This document shows, piece after piece, positions 36,491 through 45,273 of a stretch of DNA of 64,000 nt. Position 1 is the first letter of the stretch. Every line of letters begins with the position of its first letter. The stretch covers positions 2,232,001 to 2,296,000 of the forward strand of contig NZ_CP170453.1 in assembly GCF_042492175.1 (NCBI RefSeq). The letters are read 5' to 3'. The DNA is from CAJXSN01 sp947492235. GTDB lineage: Bacteria > Pseudomonadota > Alphaproteobacteria > Sphingomonadales > Sphingomonadaceae. The position numbers and the translations under genes are program-made. Under the pieces are notes generated by a model. That model did no database searches and was not told where the DNA came from. It saw nothing but the letters and a program-made list of their open reading frames with translations.

Positions 36491-36622
36491 TGTCTGGTCC
36501 TTTCGACTGAGACGGTATGCAGACAGAATGCATTGCAAGCGTTCCGGGTCCACAACGTCAGCTGAACGCCTTGATTTCAGGCGTAATCCGCGATGAGCCG
36601 AGCCAATCGGCAGGACAAGGCG

Positions 36623-37270
36623 TTAGTCTGCGATCGCCTCGCGCACCTTGTTGCGCCACAAATCGCACAGCCGATCGAGCGCTGCGATTTCCCGCAATTC
36701 GTCTGCCGAGGCCTTGTGCGCCTTGTCGTACAATTTGGCGAACAGCCGCGCGACGGACCAATCCGTGTGGCCTTCTTCTACCCGTTCCAGAGTGTCGCCA
36801 GCCTGCGCCGTGCCTTCCTCCAGCACGCGGAAATACCATCCGCAGCGGTGACTGGTGACGATCTTTGCGACCATGCCTTTGGTGCCGAAGTGATGCTCGA
36901 TCTTCCAGCAGGGCTGGCGCGGCTGGCTGATTTCCAGCAGCGCACTGCCGAGGCGGAAACGATCGCCGATATGGACAACGCTGTCGTCGATATTGCTGGC
37001 CACGATGTTCTCGCCAAAGGCATTGGCGCTATCCAGCAGTGGATGCGGCCCGATCTGATCGCGCCACCATGCGTAGTGGTCGCGCGGGTAAAGATGCACG
37101 GCCATGTCCGGTCCGCCATGCACTTTCGGATCGGCGACCATGTCTCCGACAATGCCAAAGCTGCGAATGTCGAGCGGGCCATCGGCGGGCAGCTTGCCAA
37201 TCGCGCTCATCTCCGCGCCATTGAACGGGCGGGGCTGGCCAATGCAGAGCGCGTCGACGGTGGTTTTCAT
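36623..37270 (-). CDS. MOSC domain protein (YiiM-like)
   Basis: 215 residues. MOSC domain with ALCIGQPRPF, GIVGDMVADPKVHGGPDMAVHLYPRDHY near residues 38-66, FGENIVASNID and FRLGSALLEISQPRQPCWK. The conserved Cys in RQPCWK is the family's proposed molybdenum-sulphur ligand. YiiM reduces N-hydroxylated purines in E. coli; this one may do the same (inference). Its ATG overlaps the stop of the methyltransferase gene by 4 bp, placing it last in the rlmN operon. Confidence 0.85.
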   Translation of the reverse strand: MKTTVDALCIGQPRPFNGAEMSAIGKLPADGPLDIRSFGIVGDMVADPKVHGGPDMAVHLYPRDHYAWWRDQIGPHPLLDSANAFGENIVASNIDDSVVHIGDRFRLGSALLEISQPRQPCWKIEHHFGTKGMVAKIVTSHRCGWYFRVLEEGTAQAGDTLERVEEGHTDWSVARLFAKLYDKAHKASADELREIAALDRLCDLWRNKVREAIAD

Positions 37271-37887
37271 TGCTGGTCCTCAGTTGGCTTGCGCACGGTT
37301 AGTGCAAGCCATTCGCGCACTACGCCATCACTGCCATTGCCGGTATATTGTTCGCTTTCGATGATGACGAAGCCTGCGGTCTGGTAGGCAGTCTCGAGCC
37401 ATTCCGCACTTGGCAGGCTGGTCCAGCGGCCAAGCGGATCGCGTCCCTCGTCGGGGTGCTCGGCATCGCCCAGCTTATAATTGGCGAAGTGCCAGCCGCC
37501 GGGTTTCAGCGCGGCGAAGATCCTGTCCAGAATATCGGGCAGGGCACCGCGCGGGGCGTGGAGAAGCGCGGCATGCGCCCAGACCGCATCATAGGCACTG
37601 CACGCTTCCAGCTCGTCGAAACGCATCACCCGCGCCTCGATCCCGAAGCGCTCCTTGGTTTTGCGGACCATAGCGCGGGTGCCGTCAGTGGCGTCAAGCT
37701 CGAAGCCGCGCTTCTCAATATGCGCAGCATCCGCCCCGCATCCGCAGCCAAGCTCCAGAATGCGCGCGTCGGATGTCAGCCGGTCCAGAAACGGATCGAG
37801 GTGACGGTGCCGGTCTTGAGCGGTGCTGGCGGTATAATGCGGTGCGGCCGCTTCGTAATAGTCGATAGTGGCCGGGTCGTAATTCAA
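37267..37887 (-). CDS. Class I SAM-dependent methyltransferase
   Basis: 206 residues if it starts at the TTG (37887) that overlaps the rlmN stop as TTGA, mirroring the 4-bp coupling at its own end with the MOSC gene. SAM motif ARILELGCGCGADAAHI (about 43-59), acidic loop ELDATDGTRAMV, and a LKPGGWHFANYKLG segment. Target unknown; a small-molecule MT of the UbiE/Methyltransf_25 type. The frame extends further upstream over rlmN, but the family usually starts close to this YDPATIDYYEAAAPHY segment. Confidence 0.8.
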   Translation of the reverse strand: MNYDPATIDYYEAAAPHYTASTAQDRHRHLDPFLDRLTSDARILELGCGCGADAAHIEKRGFELDATDGTRAMVRKTKERFGIEARVMRFDELEACSAYDAVWAHAALLHAPRGALPDILDRIFAALKPGGWHFANYKLGDAEHPDEGRDPLGRWTSLPSAEWLETAYQTAGFVIIESEQYTGNGSDGVVREWLALTVRKPTEDQQ

Positions 37888-39128
37888 GCCGCGGTCGCCT
37901 CTGCCTCGGCCGCCTCGCGGTCCATCTGCGCGCGGCTCTTTTTCTCCGCCGCCGTTTTCAGCTGGCCGCACGCCGCATCGATATCGCGCCCGCGCGGCGT
38001 GCGGACCGGCGCGCTGATGCCGCCTTCGAAAACGATGTTGGAAAAGGAGCGGATGCGTTCCGGCGTGGAGCATTCGTAGACGCTGCCGGGCCATGGATTG
38101 AACGGAATCAGGTTCACTTTCGCTGGCAGATCGTATTCACGCAGCAAACGCACCAGTTCATGCGCGTCTTCGTCGCTGTCGTTCTTGTCCTTCAGCATCA
38201 CATACTCGAATGTTATGCGCCGGGCGTTAGAGGCGCCGGGGTAATCGGCGCAGGCCTTCAGCAATTCCTCCAGACCGTATTTGCGGTTGATCGGCACGAT
38301 TTCGTCGCGCACTTCCTTGCTCACCGCGTGGAGCGAAACCGCCAGATTGACGCCGATTTCCTCGCCGCAACGGGCCATTGCGGGCACCACTCCGCTGGTC
38401 GACAAGGTGATACGGCGTTTGGACAAGGCCAGCCCTTCGCCGTCCATCACCAGCCGCAGCGCGTCGCGCACATTGTCGAAATTATACAGCGGCTCGCCCA
38501 TGCCCATCATGACGATATTTGTCAGCAGGCGGCCGTCGGCGCGATATTCGTTTTCGTCCGCGTCGTCCGACACGTCCATCTTGCCCTTAGGCCATTCGCC
38601 CAGCGTATCGCGGGCCAGCATCACCTGACCGACAATCTCACCGGGCGTCAGATTGCGCACCAGCCGCATCGTTCCGGTATGGCAGAAGGTGCAATTGAGT
38701 GTGCAGCCGACTTGGCTGGAGACGCATAAAGTCCCCCGATCGGCATCGGGGATAAAGACCATCTCGAACTCGTGACCATCGGCTGTTTTGAGCAGCCATT
38801 TGCGCGTCCCGTCGGTGGAATGCTGCGCCTCGACTACCTCCGGACGGCCAATGACAAAGCGTTCTTCCAACCACGGGCGCATGGCCTTCGAGATATCGGT
38901 CATCGCCGCGAATTCGGTGGCGCCCCGGTGATACAGCCAGTGATAGACCTGCTTGGCGCGCAGCTTGGCCTGCTTCGCGTCCAGCCCGGCCTCCGCAAAC
39001 AGATCGCGGATCGCCTCGCGCGGGATGCCGAGCACGTCGATGCGGCCATCGGCACGCGGCGTGATCGGACGCGAGGTGGGGACCGGATCGATCTGTCCGG
39101 GAATGGGCATGGCGGCTGTGTCTGGCAT
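37884..39128 (-). CDS. rlmN: Dual-specificity 23S rRNA/tRNA adenine-C2 methyltransferase
   Basis: 414 residues. Radical SAM enzyme methylating A2503 of 23S rRNA and A37 of some tRNAs. N-terminal accessory domain (PREAIRDLFAEAGLDAKQAKLRAKQVYHWLYHRG), CSSQVGCTLNCTFCHTG with the CxxxCxxC iron-sulphur motif near residue 140, and VNLAVSLHAVSKEVRDEIVPINRKYG further on, ending with IDAACGQL, which holds the methyl-carrying Cys. First gene of an overlapping three-gene operon with a methyltransferase and a MOSC protein. Confidence 0.95.
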   Translation of the reverse strand: MPDTAAMPIPGQIDPVPTSRPITPRADGRIDVLGIPREAIRDLFAEAGLDAKQAKLRAKQVYHWLYHRGATEFAAMTDISKAMRPWLEERFVIGRPEVVEAQHSTDGTRKWLLKTADGHEFEMVFIPDADRGTLCVSSQVGCTLNCTFCHTGTMRLVRNLTPGEIVGQVMLARDTLGEWPKGKMDVSDDADENEYRADGRLLTNIVMMGMGEPLYNFDNVRDALRLVMDGEGLALSKRRITLSTSGVVPAMARCGEEIGVNLAVSLHAVSKEVRDEIVPINRKYGLEELLKACADYPGASNARRITFEYVMLKDKNDSDEDAHELVRLLREYDLPAKVNLIPFNPWPGSVYECSTPERIRSFSNIVFEGGISAPVRTPRGRDIDAACGQLKTAAEKKSRAQMDREAAEAEATAA

Positions 39129-39176
39129 GGGAAGCCCCGATATAGGCGTATGCGGCGCGGAACGCCAGATGGAGCC

Positions 39177-39683
39177 TTACAGGTTCGCGCAGCCCACTGT
39201 GGCCGCGTCCATTGCGGTGGCCACGCCGTCGAGGTCATATGTGTTGGAAAAGCGCCTGCCATTGGCGTCGCTAGCGCTGATCGTCATGGACCCGGCGGCA
39301 CGCATTGCGGCGATGATAGCAGCATCCATGGCCTTGTCCTTGGCCCACGCATCGGCTCCGCTGCCGACCAGTTCGAATGTCCGGTCGCCCAGCACCAGAC
39401 GGATCGGGCGGCCTGTCGACATATTGCGCGAGAGGCGGAAATGGACCTGCCCGCGCACATTGCGGCCCGGCCATGTGCCGATGCTGGCATAGGGCTTATG
39501 ATCGCGTTGCAGCCTGCTGGGCGCAGCTTTCGCGATCGCGTAGCAGCGCGGTGTCCGGGGATCGATAAACGCTCCCCAATCCCCGAAAATACCCAGCGAA
39601 TCCCGCGCTATGGCAGGCGCGGGGAGGGCGAGCGCGGCCGCCAGCAGCCCCGCCATGCTCGCCCCTGCAACCAGCCGTTTCAT
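39177..39683 (-). CDS. Secreted protein, possibly IalB-like
   Basis: 168 residues. Signal peptide MKRLVAGASMAGLLAAALALPAPAIA, then GDWGAFIDPRTPRCYAI, VHFRLSRNM and a C-terminal VGCANL ending. Two Cys are placed near the ends, as in invasion-associated locus B-type proteins, but the match is loose. It starts one base after the stop of the lytic transglycosylase gene, so the two are co-transcribed and perhaps both act in the periplasm. Confidence 0.7.
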   Translation of the reverse strand: MKRLVAGASMAGLLAAALALPAPAIARDSLGIFGDWGAFIDPRTPRCYAIAKAAPSRLQRDHKPYASIGTWPGRNVRGQVHFRLSRNMSTGRPIRLVLGDRTFELVGSGADAWAKDKAMDAAIIAAMRAAGSMTISASDANGRRFSNTYDLDGVATAMDAATVGCANL

Positions 39684-39684
39684 C

Positions 39685-41649
39685 TCAGCGCAGGAACTCG
39701 TTCGCCATGCGCGCACGGCCAAATTCCGCGCGCTCGGGATAGAGATGCTCGTACACCGCTGCGTTCTCGATCACTCGCTGGACATAGTTCTTGGTCTCGA
39801 AAATCGGGATCCGTTCGATCCATGTCAGCCAGTCGATCGAGCCATTGCGCGGGTCGCCATTAGCCCGCAGCCATTTGTTCACATTGCCCGGCCCGGCATT
39901 ATAGGCTGCAATCGCAAGCGGATAGCTGCCGTTATAATAGCTCATCATCCGGGCGAAATAGGCATTGCCTAGCTGGATATTGTAGCTCGGGCTGTTGATT
40001 AGATCGCTCTGGCGATAGCTCATGCCAAGCATACCCGATTGCTCGCGCGCAGTGCCCGGCATCAGCTGCATCAGGCCGCGCGCACCAGCATGGCTGATGG
40101 CGTTCTGGGCAAACTGGCTTTCCTGCCGCGCGATGGCGTGCACGAAGGTCCAGTTCGATCCCGGAGGGGTCTGGAGCAGTGGGAAGCCCTGCGCTATGAA
40201 GCCATCAATGGCATCGGCCCCGGCGGCTTCTGTGACATTCACCGCCAGATCGCGCCGCCCGGTCTCAAGCGCCAGATCGGCCACCAGCTGGTGCTCTGCC
40301 GGCGTGTCCGCGCTGCGGGCGACTTCCTGATAGAAGCGGATACCCGTGCGCCAAGGGGCTCCGCGCGCCACTTCGCGCACGGCATTGGTGATGGCACTGT
40401 TTTGGAAGGCCTCGCGCTGTGCGGGCGTCGGCTGCGCGCTAGGTCCGGAGGCCAGTTGCGCGACCGGCACGCTGCGGCCCAATTGGGCGAGGGCGAGCTG
40501 GCCATAAAACCGCTCGGGATAGCTCGCTGCCATCTCGTAATAGCGATTGGCCTCCGCCATATCGCCGCCGCGCTGGCTGGCGAGGCCCGCCCAGTAAAAG
40601 CCCTTGGAGCGGGTCTGCGGGGTCTGCGCTGCCGCGCCATAACGATAGAACAGCGGTGCGGCTGTGCGCCCGTCACCCATGCGCCACAACGCATTGGTGC
40701 CGCCTGCCCACATCAGCGAGGTGTAATCGTCGCGGGTGCGATAGCTTTCCTTGCTGATATCGGTACCGGCGGGAAAGACATCATCGACACGCTGCGCGAT
40801 GCGAATGGTGTCGCCTGCGCTGGCGCCCTTGGCCACGCGTAGCAATTCGCCAACCATGACCTCGCCATCGAATGCGGGGGCGGAAAAGGCCGGACGGCTG
40901 GAAAGCAGCGAGACGGCCTGCTGGTTCTGCCGGTTCACGCGGTAGTGCCGCGCCAGATTATAGACATAGCCCGCATCGCCGCGCGCTTCGGGAGGCACGC
41001 TCAGGCCTGCCTGTGCGGGCGTTTCACCCTGCACGATGGCCAGCCGCGCCATGTAGAGATTGCGCTTCGCAGCAGGCACATAGGCGATCTGCCGCGCCGC
41101 TGCCTCGGCATCACGCTGCCACAGCAGAGCATCCATCCGCGCGTCGTGGTCATCCTGTGTGAAGCGCGACGAGAACAGGCCCATCATATAGGCTTCCGCC
41201 GTCCCGCTCATATTGCCGCCGCGCCATGCTTCGCGCGCGATTTCGAAGGCTTCCGGCCGGTTCAGCGTGGCAAGAGCCAGCGCATAGCGGGCCTTGCCCG
41301 AATTGGTGACCGGCGGCAGCGCATCGAAATAGGCAACCAGTTGCTCGGGCGAGGCTGCCGAATCATCGAGTGCACTCTCCGCGCGGGTCTGCAGCGTTTC
41401 CGCTTGAGGAAAATCGGGATAGCGCAGCAGGAATCCGGCATATTGATCGAAGGACAGATTGCGCTGCCCGATCAGATATTCCCACCGGTTCACAGCCTCG
41501 GCCATGCGGGTGGGCTGCTGCGCCACCAGACCGGCGCGGGCGCTGTAGGTGTCTCCGCTTTGCGCGCTGACGGGGGCGAGGGGGACCATCGCGGCAGTAC
41601 CGGCGAGGAGGGCGGCAATCAGGGGAAGTCTGTTCATGCTGGACACCAT
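39685..41649 (-). CDS. slt: Soluble lytic murein transglycosylase (Slt70-like)
   Basis: 654 residues. Signal peptide (MVSSMNRLPLIAALLAG..VSAQ), a long alpha-superhelical tetratricopeptide-like region (about 40-480) and a C-terminal lysozyme-like domain with catalytic Glu in AIARQESQFAQNAISHAGARGLMQLMPGTA, and the downstream NIQLGNAYFARMM, AIAAYNAGPGNVNKWL motifs. ATG 41649 has AAGGAG 8 nt upstream; the next ATG is 41637. Cleaves glycan strands with anhydromuramyl ends. Co-transcribed with the secreted protein that follows. Confidence 0.93.
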   Translation of the reverse strand: MVSSMNRLPLIAALLAGTAAMVPLAPVSAQSGDTYSARAGLVAQQPTRMAEAVNRWEYLIGQRNLSFDQYAGFLLRYPDFPQAETLQTRAESALDDSAASPEQLVAYFDALPPVTNSGKARYALALATLNRPEAFEIAREAWRGGNMSGTAEAYMMGLFSSRFTQDDHDARMDALLWQRDAEAAARQIAYVPAAKRNLYMARLAIVQGETPAQAGLSVPPEARGDAGYVYNLARHYRVNRQNQQAVSLLSSRPAFSAPAFDGEVMVGELLRVAKGASAGDTIRIAQRVDDVFPAGTDISKESYRTRDDYTSLMWAGGTNALWRMGDGRTAAPLFYRYGAAAQTPQTRSKGFYWAGLASQRGGDMAEANRYYEMAASYPERFYGQLALAQLGRSVPVAQLASGPSAQPTPAQREAFQNSAITNAVREVARGAPWRTGIRFYQEVARSADTPAEHQLVADLALETGRRDLAVNVTEAAGADAIDGFIAQGFPLLQTPPGSNWTFVHAIARQESQFAQNAISHAGARGLMQLMPGTAREQSGMLGMSYRQSDLINSPSYNIQLGNAYFARMMSYYNGSYPLAIAAYNAGPGNVNKWLRANGDPRNGSIDWLTWIERIPIFETKNYVQRVIENAAVYEHLYPERAEFGRARMANEFLR

Positions 41650-41745
41650 GTCCGGCGTCTCCTTAGTAGGGACTGAATAAGGGCGACAAACCCGCAACCG
41701 GGCCATCGATGCGATGCGCCCTAAACCAATGCAGGTGCACGGCAA

Positions 41746-42627
41746 ATGTTTACTGGCTCTATTCCCGCTCTTGTGACTCCTTTTCGCGACGGAGCGTTTG
41801 ACGAGGCCGCTTTCCGGCGGCTGGTCGACTGGCAAATCGAGAGCGGATCAAAGGCTCTGGTCCCCTGCGGCACCACGGGCGAAGCGTCGACCATCTCCAA
41901 TGCCGAACACCACCGGGTGATAGAGGTGTGCGTCGAGCAGGCCGCTGGCCGCGTGCCGGTTATTGCCGGTTGCGGATCGAACGACACGCGCAACGCGCTG
42001 CTGCATATGCAGTTTGCGAAGAAGGCGGGCGCAGCAGCAGGTCTGTGCGTGGCGCCCTATTACAACCGCCCCAGCCAGGCGGGGTTGATCGCGCATTTCA
42101 GTCATTTGGCGCAGAACAGCGATCTGCCGATTGTGCTCTACAATGTGCCCAGCCGCACGGTGACCGATATCGAGGACGAGACCGTGGTCGAACTGGTCCG
42201 CGCCTTCCCTGACCGGATTGTGGCGATCAAGGATGCGAGCGGCGACCTTTCGCGTGTTGCCGACCACCGGATGGGACTGGACCACGATTTCTGCCAGCTA
42301 TCGGGCAATGACGAGCTTTGGCTGCCGCATTCGGCCGCGGGCGGGGCGGGGTGCATTTCCGTCACCGCCAACGTCGCTCCGGCACTGTGCGCAGAATTTC
42401 ACGAAGCCATCGCGGCCAACGATCTGGTGAAGGCGCGCGAGCTCAATGACCGTCTGTTCCCGCTGCATTACGCGATGTTCTCCGACGCCAGCCCGGCACC
42501 GGTCAAATATGCGCTCAGCCGGGTGCATGACTGGGTGATGCCCGATGTGCGCCTGCCGCTGACAAATGCCAGCGAGGCCTCCCGCGCTGCCGTCGACGAA
42601 GCGCTGGCCCATGCGGGGATCGCATGA
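41746..42627 (+). CDS. dapA: 4-hydroxy-tetrahydrodipicolinate synthase
   Basis: 293 residues, TIM-barrel, first committed step to lysine and diaminopimelate. GSIPALVTPF at the N-terminus, GTTGEAS pyruvate-binding turn, YNVPSRT with the proton-relay Tyr, and Schiff-base Lys in RIVAIKDASGD near 161. An AGGTG site lies about 10 nt upstream. Its TGA overlaps the next ATG (ATGA). Confidence 0.96.
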   Translation: MFTGSIPALVTPFRDGAFDEAAFRRLVDWQIESGSKALVPCGTTGEASTISNAEHHRVIEVCVEQAAGRVPVIAGCGSNDTRNALLHMQFAKKAGAAAGLCVAPYYNRPSQAGLIAHFSHLAQNSDLPIVLYNVPSRTVTDIEDETVVELVRAFPDRIVAIKDASGDLSRVADHRMGLDHDFCQLSGNDELWLPHSAAGGAGCISVTANVAPALCAEFHEAIAANDLVKARELNDRLFPLHYAMFSDASPAPVKYALSRVHDWVMPDVRLPLTNASEASRAAVDEALAHAGIA

Positions 42628-43937
42628 TGCGCGCGCTTTTCGCAGTAGGCTCTGCCCTAGCACTCGCCTCATGCGCCACGCTCCCGCAGCCCGAAGAGAC
42701 ACTCGATACGCTGGCGCAGGATTACGTCGCGCTGCAATTGGCCATTGGCGAGAAAGAGGCGGGTTATATCGACGCTTACTACGGGCCGGAGGAGCTGCGC
42801 GAGCGCTCGGTGGTCGAGCTGTCCGAGAAGGGCCTGCCGCAGCTCGAAATCCTGACCGCAGCGCTGCGCAAGCGGGTCGAACGCTATTCTGATGATGGTG
42901 TCGAGGGCACCAGCATTGACGAGCGCCGGGCGCGCTTTCTGGTCGCCCAGCTGACCGCCGCCTACACAAGGTTGCAGATGATGCAGGGGGCAGAACTTTC
43001 CTTCGTCGAGGAGGCGCAGGGCCTGTTTGGTGTCACGCCTGATCTGCCGCCGCTTGAAAGCTTCGATGCGACGATTGCCAATATCGAGAAGCTGGTTCCG
43101 GGCACCGAAGAGAACGATGGGCCATTATGGCAACGGCTCGACACCTATCGCAACCGGTTCAATATTCCCGCTGATCGCCTAAAGGCGGTGTTCGATGCCT
43201 CGATCGCCGAATGCAAACGCCGGACGCTGGCCCATATCGCGATGCCCGCGTCGGAAAGTTTCACACTAGCCTTCGTGACCGACAAACCATGGAGCGGGTA
43301 CAATTACTATCAGGGCCAGTATGCCTCGAAGATCGAGGTCAATACGGACCTCCCGATCCGGCTGGACCGCGCGGTCGATCTGGGGTGCCACGAGGGGTAT
43401 CCCGGCCACCACGCCTTCAACGCGCTGCTGGAAAAGAACCTGGTCAATGATCGCGGCTGGACTGAATTCTCCGTCTATCCTCTTTATTCCCCGCAATCGC
43501 TGATTGCCGAAGGGTCGGCCAATTACGGGATCAGGCTGGCACTCAGCGAAGAGGAACAGACTGCGTTTGAAAGCGAGGTTCTCGCTCCGCTCGCTGGACT
43601 GCCCGCCGATGATCTGGCGCAGTATGCCGCGCTCAAACGCGCGCTCGTGAATCTGGGGCCTGCCCGATACACGATTGCATCCGCCTATCTCGCGGGCGAG
43701 ATCTCGACCGAGGAAGCCACCGCGCTGCTGCAGAAATACCAGCTGCTCTCGCCGGAACGTGCAGCGCAATCACTCAGATTTACAGACACCTACCGCAGTT
43801 ACATCATAAATTACGGGCTGGGCCGCGACATGGTGCGCGACTGGATCGAACGCAGTGCGCCGGACGAGGCCACGCGGTGGGACCGGATGGAGCGCCTGCT
43901 CAGTGAACCGAGCCTGCCCGGCGATCAGGTAGAGTAA
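42624..43937 (+). CDS. DUF885 family lipoprotein (putative metallohydrolase)
   Basis: 437 residues. Lipoprotein signal ending in LASC near residue 17. Characteristic DUF885 features: HEGYPGHHAFNALLEKN (a zinc-type HExxxH-like motif, about 256-272), SVYPLYSPQSLIAEGSANYGIRLAL, and a C-terminal FTDTYRSYIINYGLG. The family includes carboxypeptidase-like enzymes; function here is unknown. Overlaps dapA by 4 bp, although its product should be periplasmic. Confidence 0.88.
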   Translation: MMRALFAVGSALALASCATLPQPEETLDTLAQDYVALQLAIGEKEAGYIDAYYGPEELRERSVVELSEKGLPQLEILTAALRKRVERYSDDGVEGTSIDERRARFLVAQLTAAYTRLQMMQGAELSFVEEAQGLFGVTPDLPPLESFDATIANIEKLVPGTEENDGPLWQRLDTYRNRFNIPADRLKAVFDASIAECKRRTLAHIAMPASESFTLAFVTDKPWSGYNYYQGQYASKIEVNTDLPIRLDRAVDLGCHEGYPGHHAFNALLEKNLVNDRGWTEFSVYPLYSPQSLIAEGSANYGIRLALSEEEQTAFESEVLAPLAGLPADDLAQYAALKRALVNLGPARYTIASAYLAGEISTEEATALLQKYQLLSPERAAQSLRFTDTYRSYIINYGLGRDMVRDWIERSAPDEATRWDRMERLLSEPSLPGDQVE

Positions 43938-43984
43938 GGCTGGTGGAGTAGCGGGGCCTTTCCCCGCGCTCCTTCAGCCCCTAC

Positions 43985-44479
43985 ATGGCCCCAACCATGG
44001 CACGCCCCAAACCCGAAACCTTCGACAAGCAAAAGACCGTCGCCGAGAACCGACGGGCGAAGTTCGACTATGCAATCGAGGACAAGTTCGAGGCCGGCAT
44101 TGCGCTGCAGGGGACCGAGGTGAAAGCTTTGCGCGCAGGCGAGGCGACCATTGCCGAAAGCTATGCCGAGGTCCGTGACGGGCAGGCGTGGCTGATCAAC
44201 GCCAACATCCCCGAATTCAGCCACGGCAACCGCAATAATCACGAAGCCCGCCGCCCGCGCAAGCTGCTGCTGCATGCGCGCGAGATCGAGCGGCTGCTGG
44301 GCGCGGTGGAGCGCAAGGGCATGACGCTGGTCCCGATGTCGATTTATTTCAACAAGACGGGCCGCGCGAAGGTCGAACTGGCGCTGGCAAAAGGGCGTCA
44401 AGCCAAGGACAAGCGCGATTATATCAAGGACCGCGACTGGAAGCGGGACAAGGCCCGGATCATGCGCGAGCAGGGCTGA
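43985..44479 (+). CDS. smpB: tmRNA-binding protein SmpB
   Basis: 164 residues (160 if the ATG at 43997, MARPKPE, is used). Trans-translation factor that brings tmRNA to stalled ribosomes. Body matches SmpB: KFDYAIEDKFEAGIALQGTEVKALR, HGNRNNHEARRPRKLLLH, and the C-terminal basic tail KDKRDYIKDRDWKRDKARIM. No tmRNA gene is recognised in the window. Neither start has a strong ribosome site. Confidence 0.95.
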   Translation: MAPTMARPKPETFDKQKTVAENRRAKFDYAIEDKFEAGIALQGTEVKALRAGEATIAESYAEVRDGQAWLINANIPEFSHGNRNNHEARRPRKLLLHAREIERLLGAVERKGMTLVPMSIYFNKTGRAKVELALAKGRQAKDKRDYIKDRDWKRDKARIMREQG

Positions 44480-44658
44480 CGAAACGCCGGGCCAAACGCC
44501 TTTTGACGCAGTTCGTAGAAAATTATTGAACGGTCCGGCGATTCATTGGTTGGCCATACCTCATCTGCTAACCATATCCCCGCTATGCACAACACGCCTC
44601 TCTCTTCCGGTTCAAACTTGAAAGCAGGGCTGCGGGCGAGCATGAGCCGTGGCCTGTT

Positions 44659-45273
44659 ATGAGCTTTGGTAGCAAGACATTTCTGGCCGACTGGCTGCGC
44701 GAGCACATGCCCTCGCGCGACGAGATGGCGCGCAACAAATATCTTGCGCCCATTGCCCATCGTTTCCTGAGCCCGGAACTCTGGCGTTTTACCCGCCGCT
44801 CGGTCCCGCGAGGGATCGCGCTGGGTCTGTTTTGCGGGTTTATCATTCCGCTCGGCCAGATTTTCCTGGCGGCCTTTATGGCGCTGCCCGCCCGGGCCAA
44901 TGTCCCATTGGCCGCGCTCGTGACTTTCGTGACCAATCCTTTCACGTTCCCGTTCTGGGTGGTGATCGCCAACAGGGTCGGAAAAGTAATGCTGGATATC
45001 GACCGGGATATCGGTTCCGGCACTATGGAGGGGCAGGTCAATTCCGAGAGCTGGCGGACCTTTAGCGGCTTCTTCGAGGCAGCGGGCGTCACTGTATTCG
45101 GGTTTGTGGTTCTGGCCGTTGTTTCGGCGGCGGTCGGCTATCTGGTCGCAGGCTGGTTCTGGCGTTGGCGCGTTGCGCAGCGCCGGACAATACGCCTTCG
45201 CCGGTTGGAGAAACGCCTCGATGAAAGGCTGAACGCCGCTCAGTCAGGGCCAGGCGAGAACAGCGCGGGCTGA
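44659..45273 (+). CDS. DUF2062 membrane protein
   Basis: 204 residues. DUF2062 signature: SVPRGIALGLFCGFIIP, FLAAFMALPARANVPLA, VTFVTNPFTFPFWVVI, with two to three membrane helices between about 48 and 165 and a basic C-terminus. Function unknown. Overlaps the cckA start (TGATG), giving translational coupling with the histidine kinase, so it may influence CckA expression or placement (inference). Confidence 0.88.
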   Translation: MSFGSKTFLADWLREHMPSRDEMARNKYLAPIAHRFLSPELWRFTRRSVPRGIALGLFCGFIIPLGQIFLAAFMALPARANVPLAALVTFVTNPFTFPFWVVIANRVGKVMLDIDRDIGSGTMEGQVNSESWRTFSGFFEAAGVTVFGFVVLAVVSAAVGYLVAGWFWRWRVAQRRTIRLRRLEKRLDERLNAAQSGPGENSAG

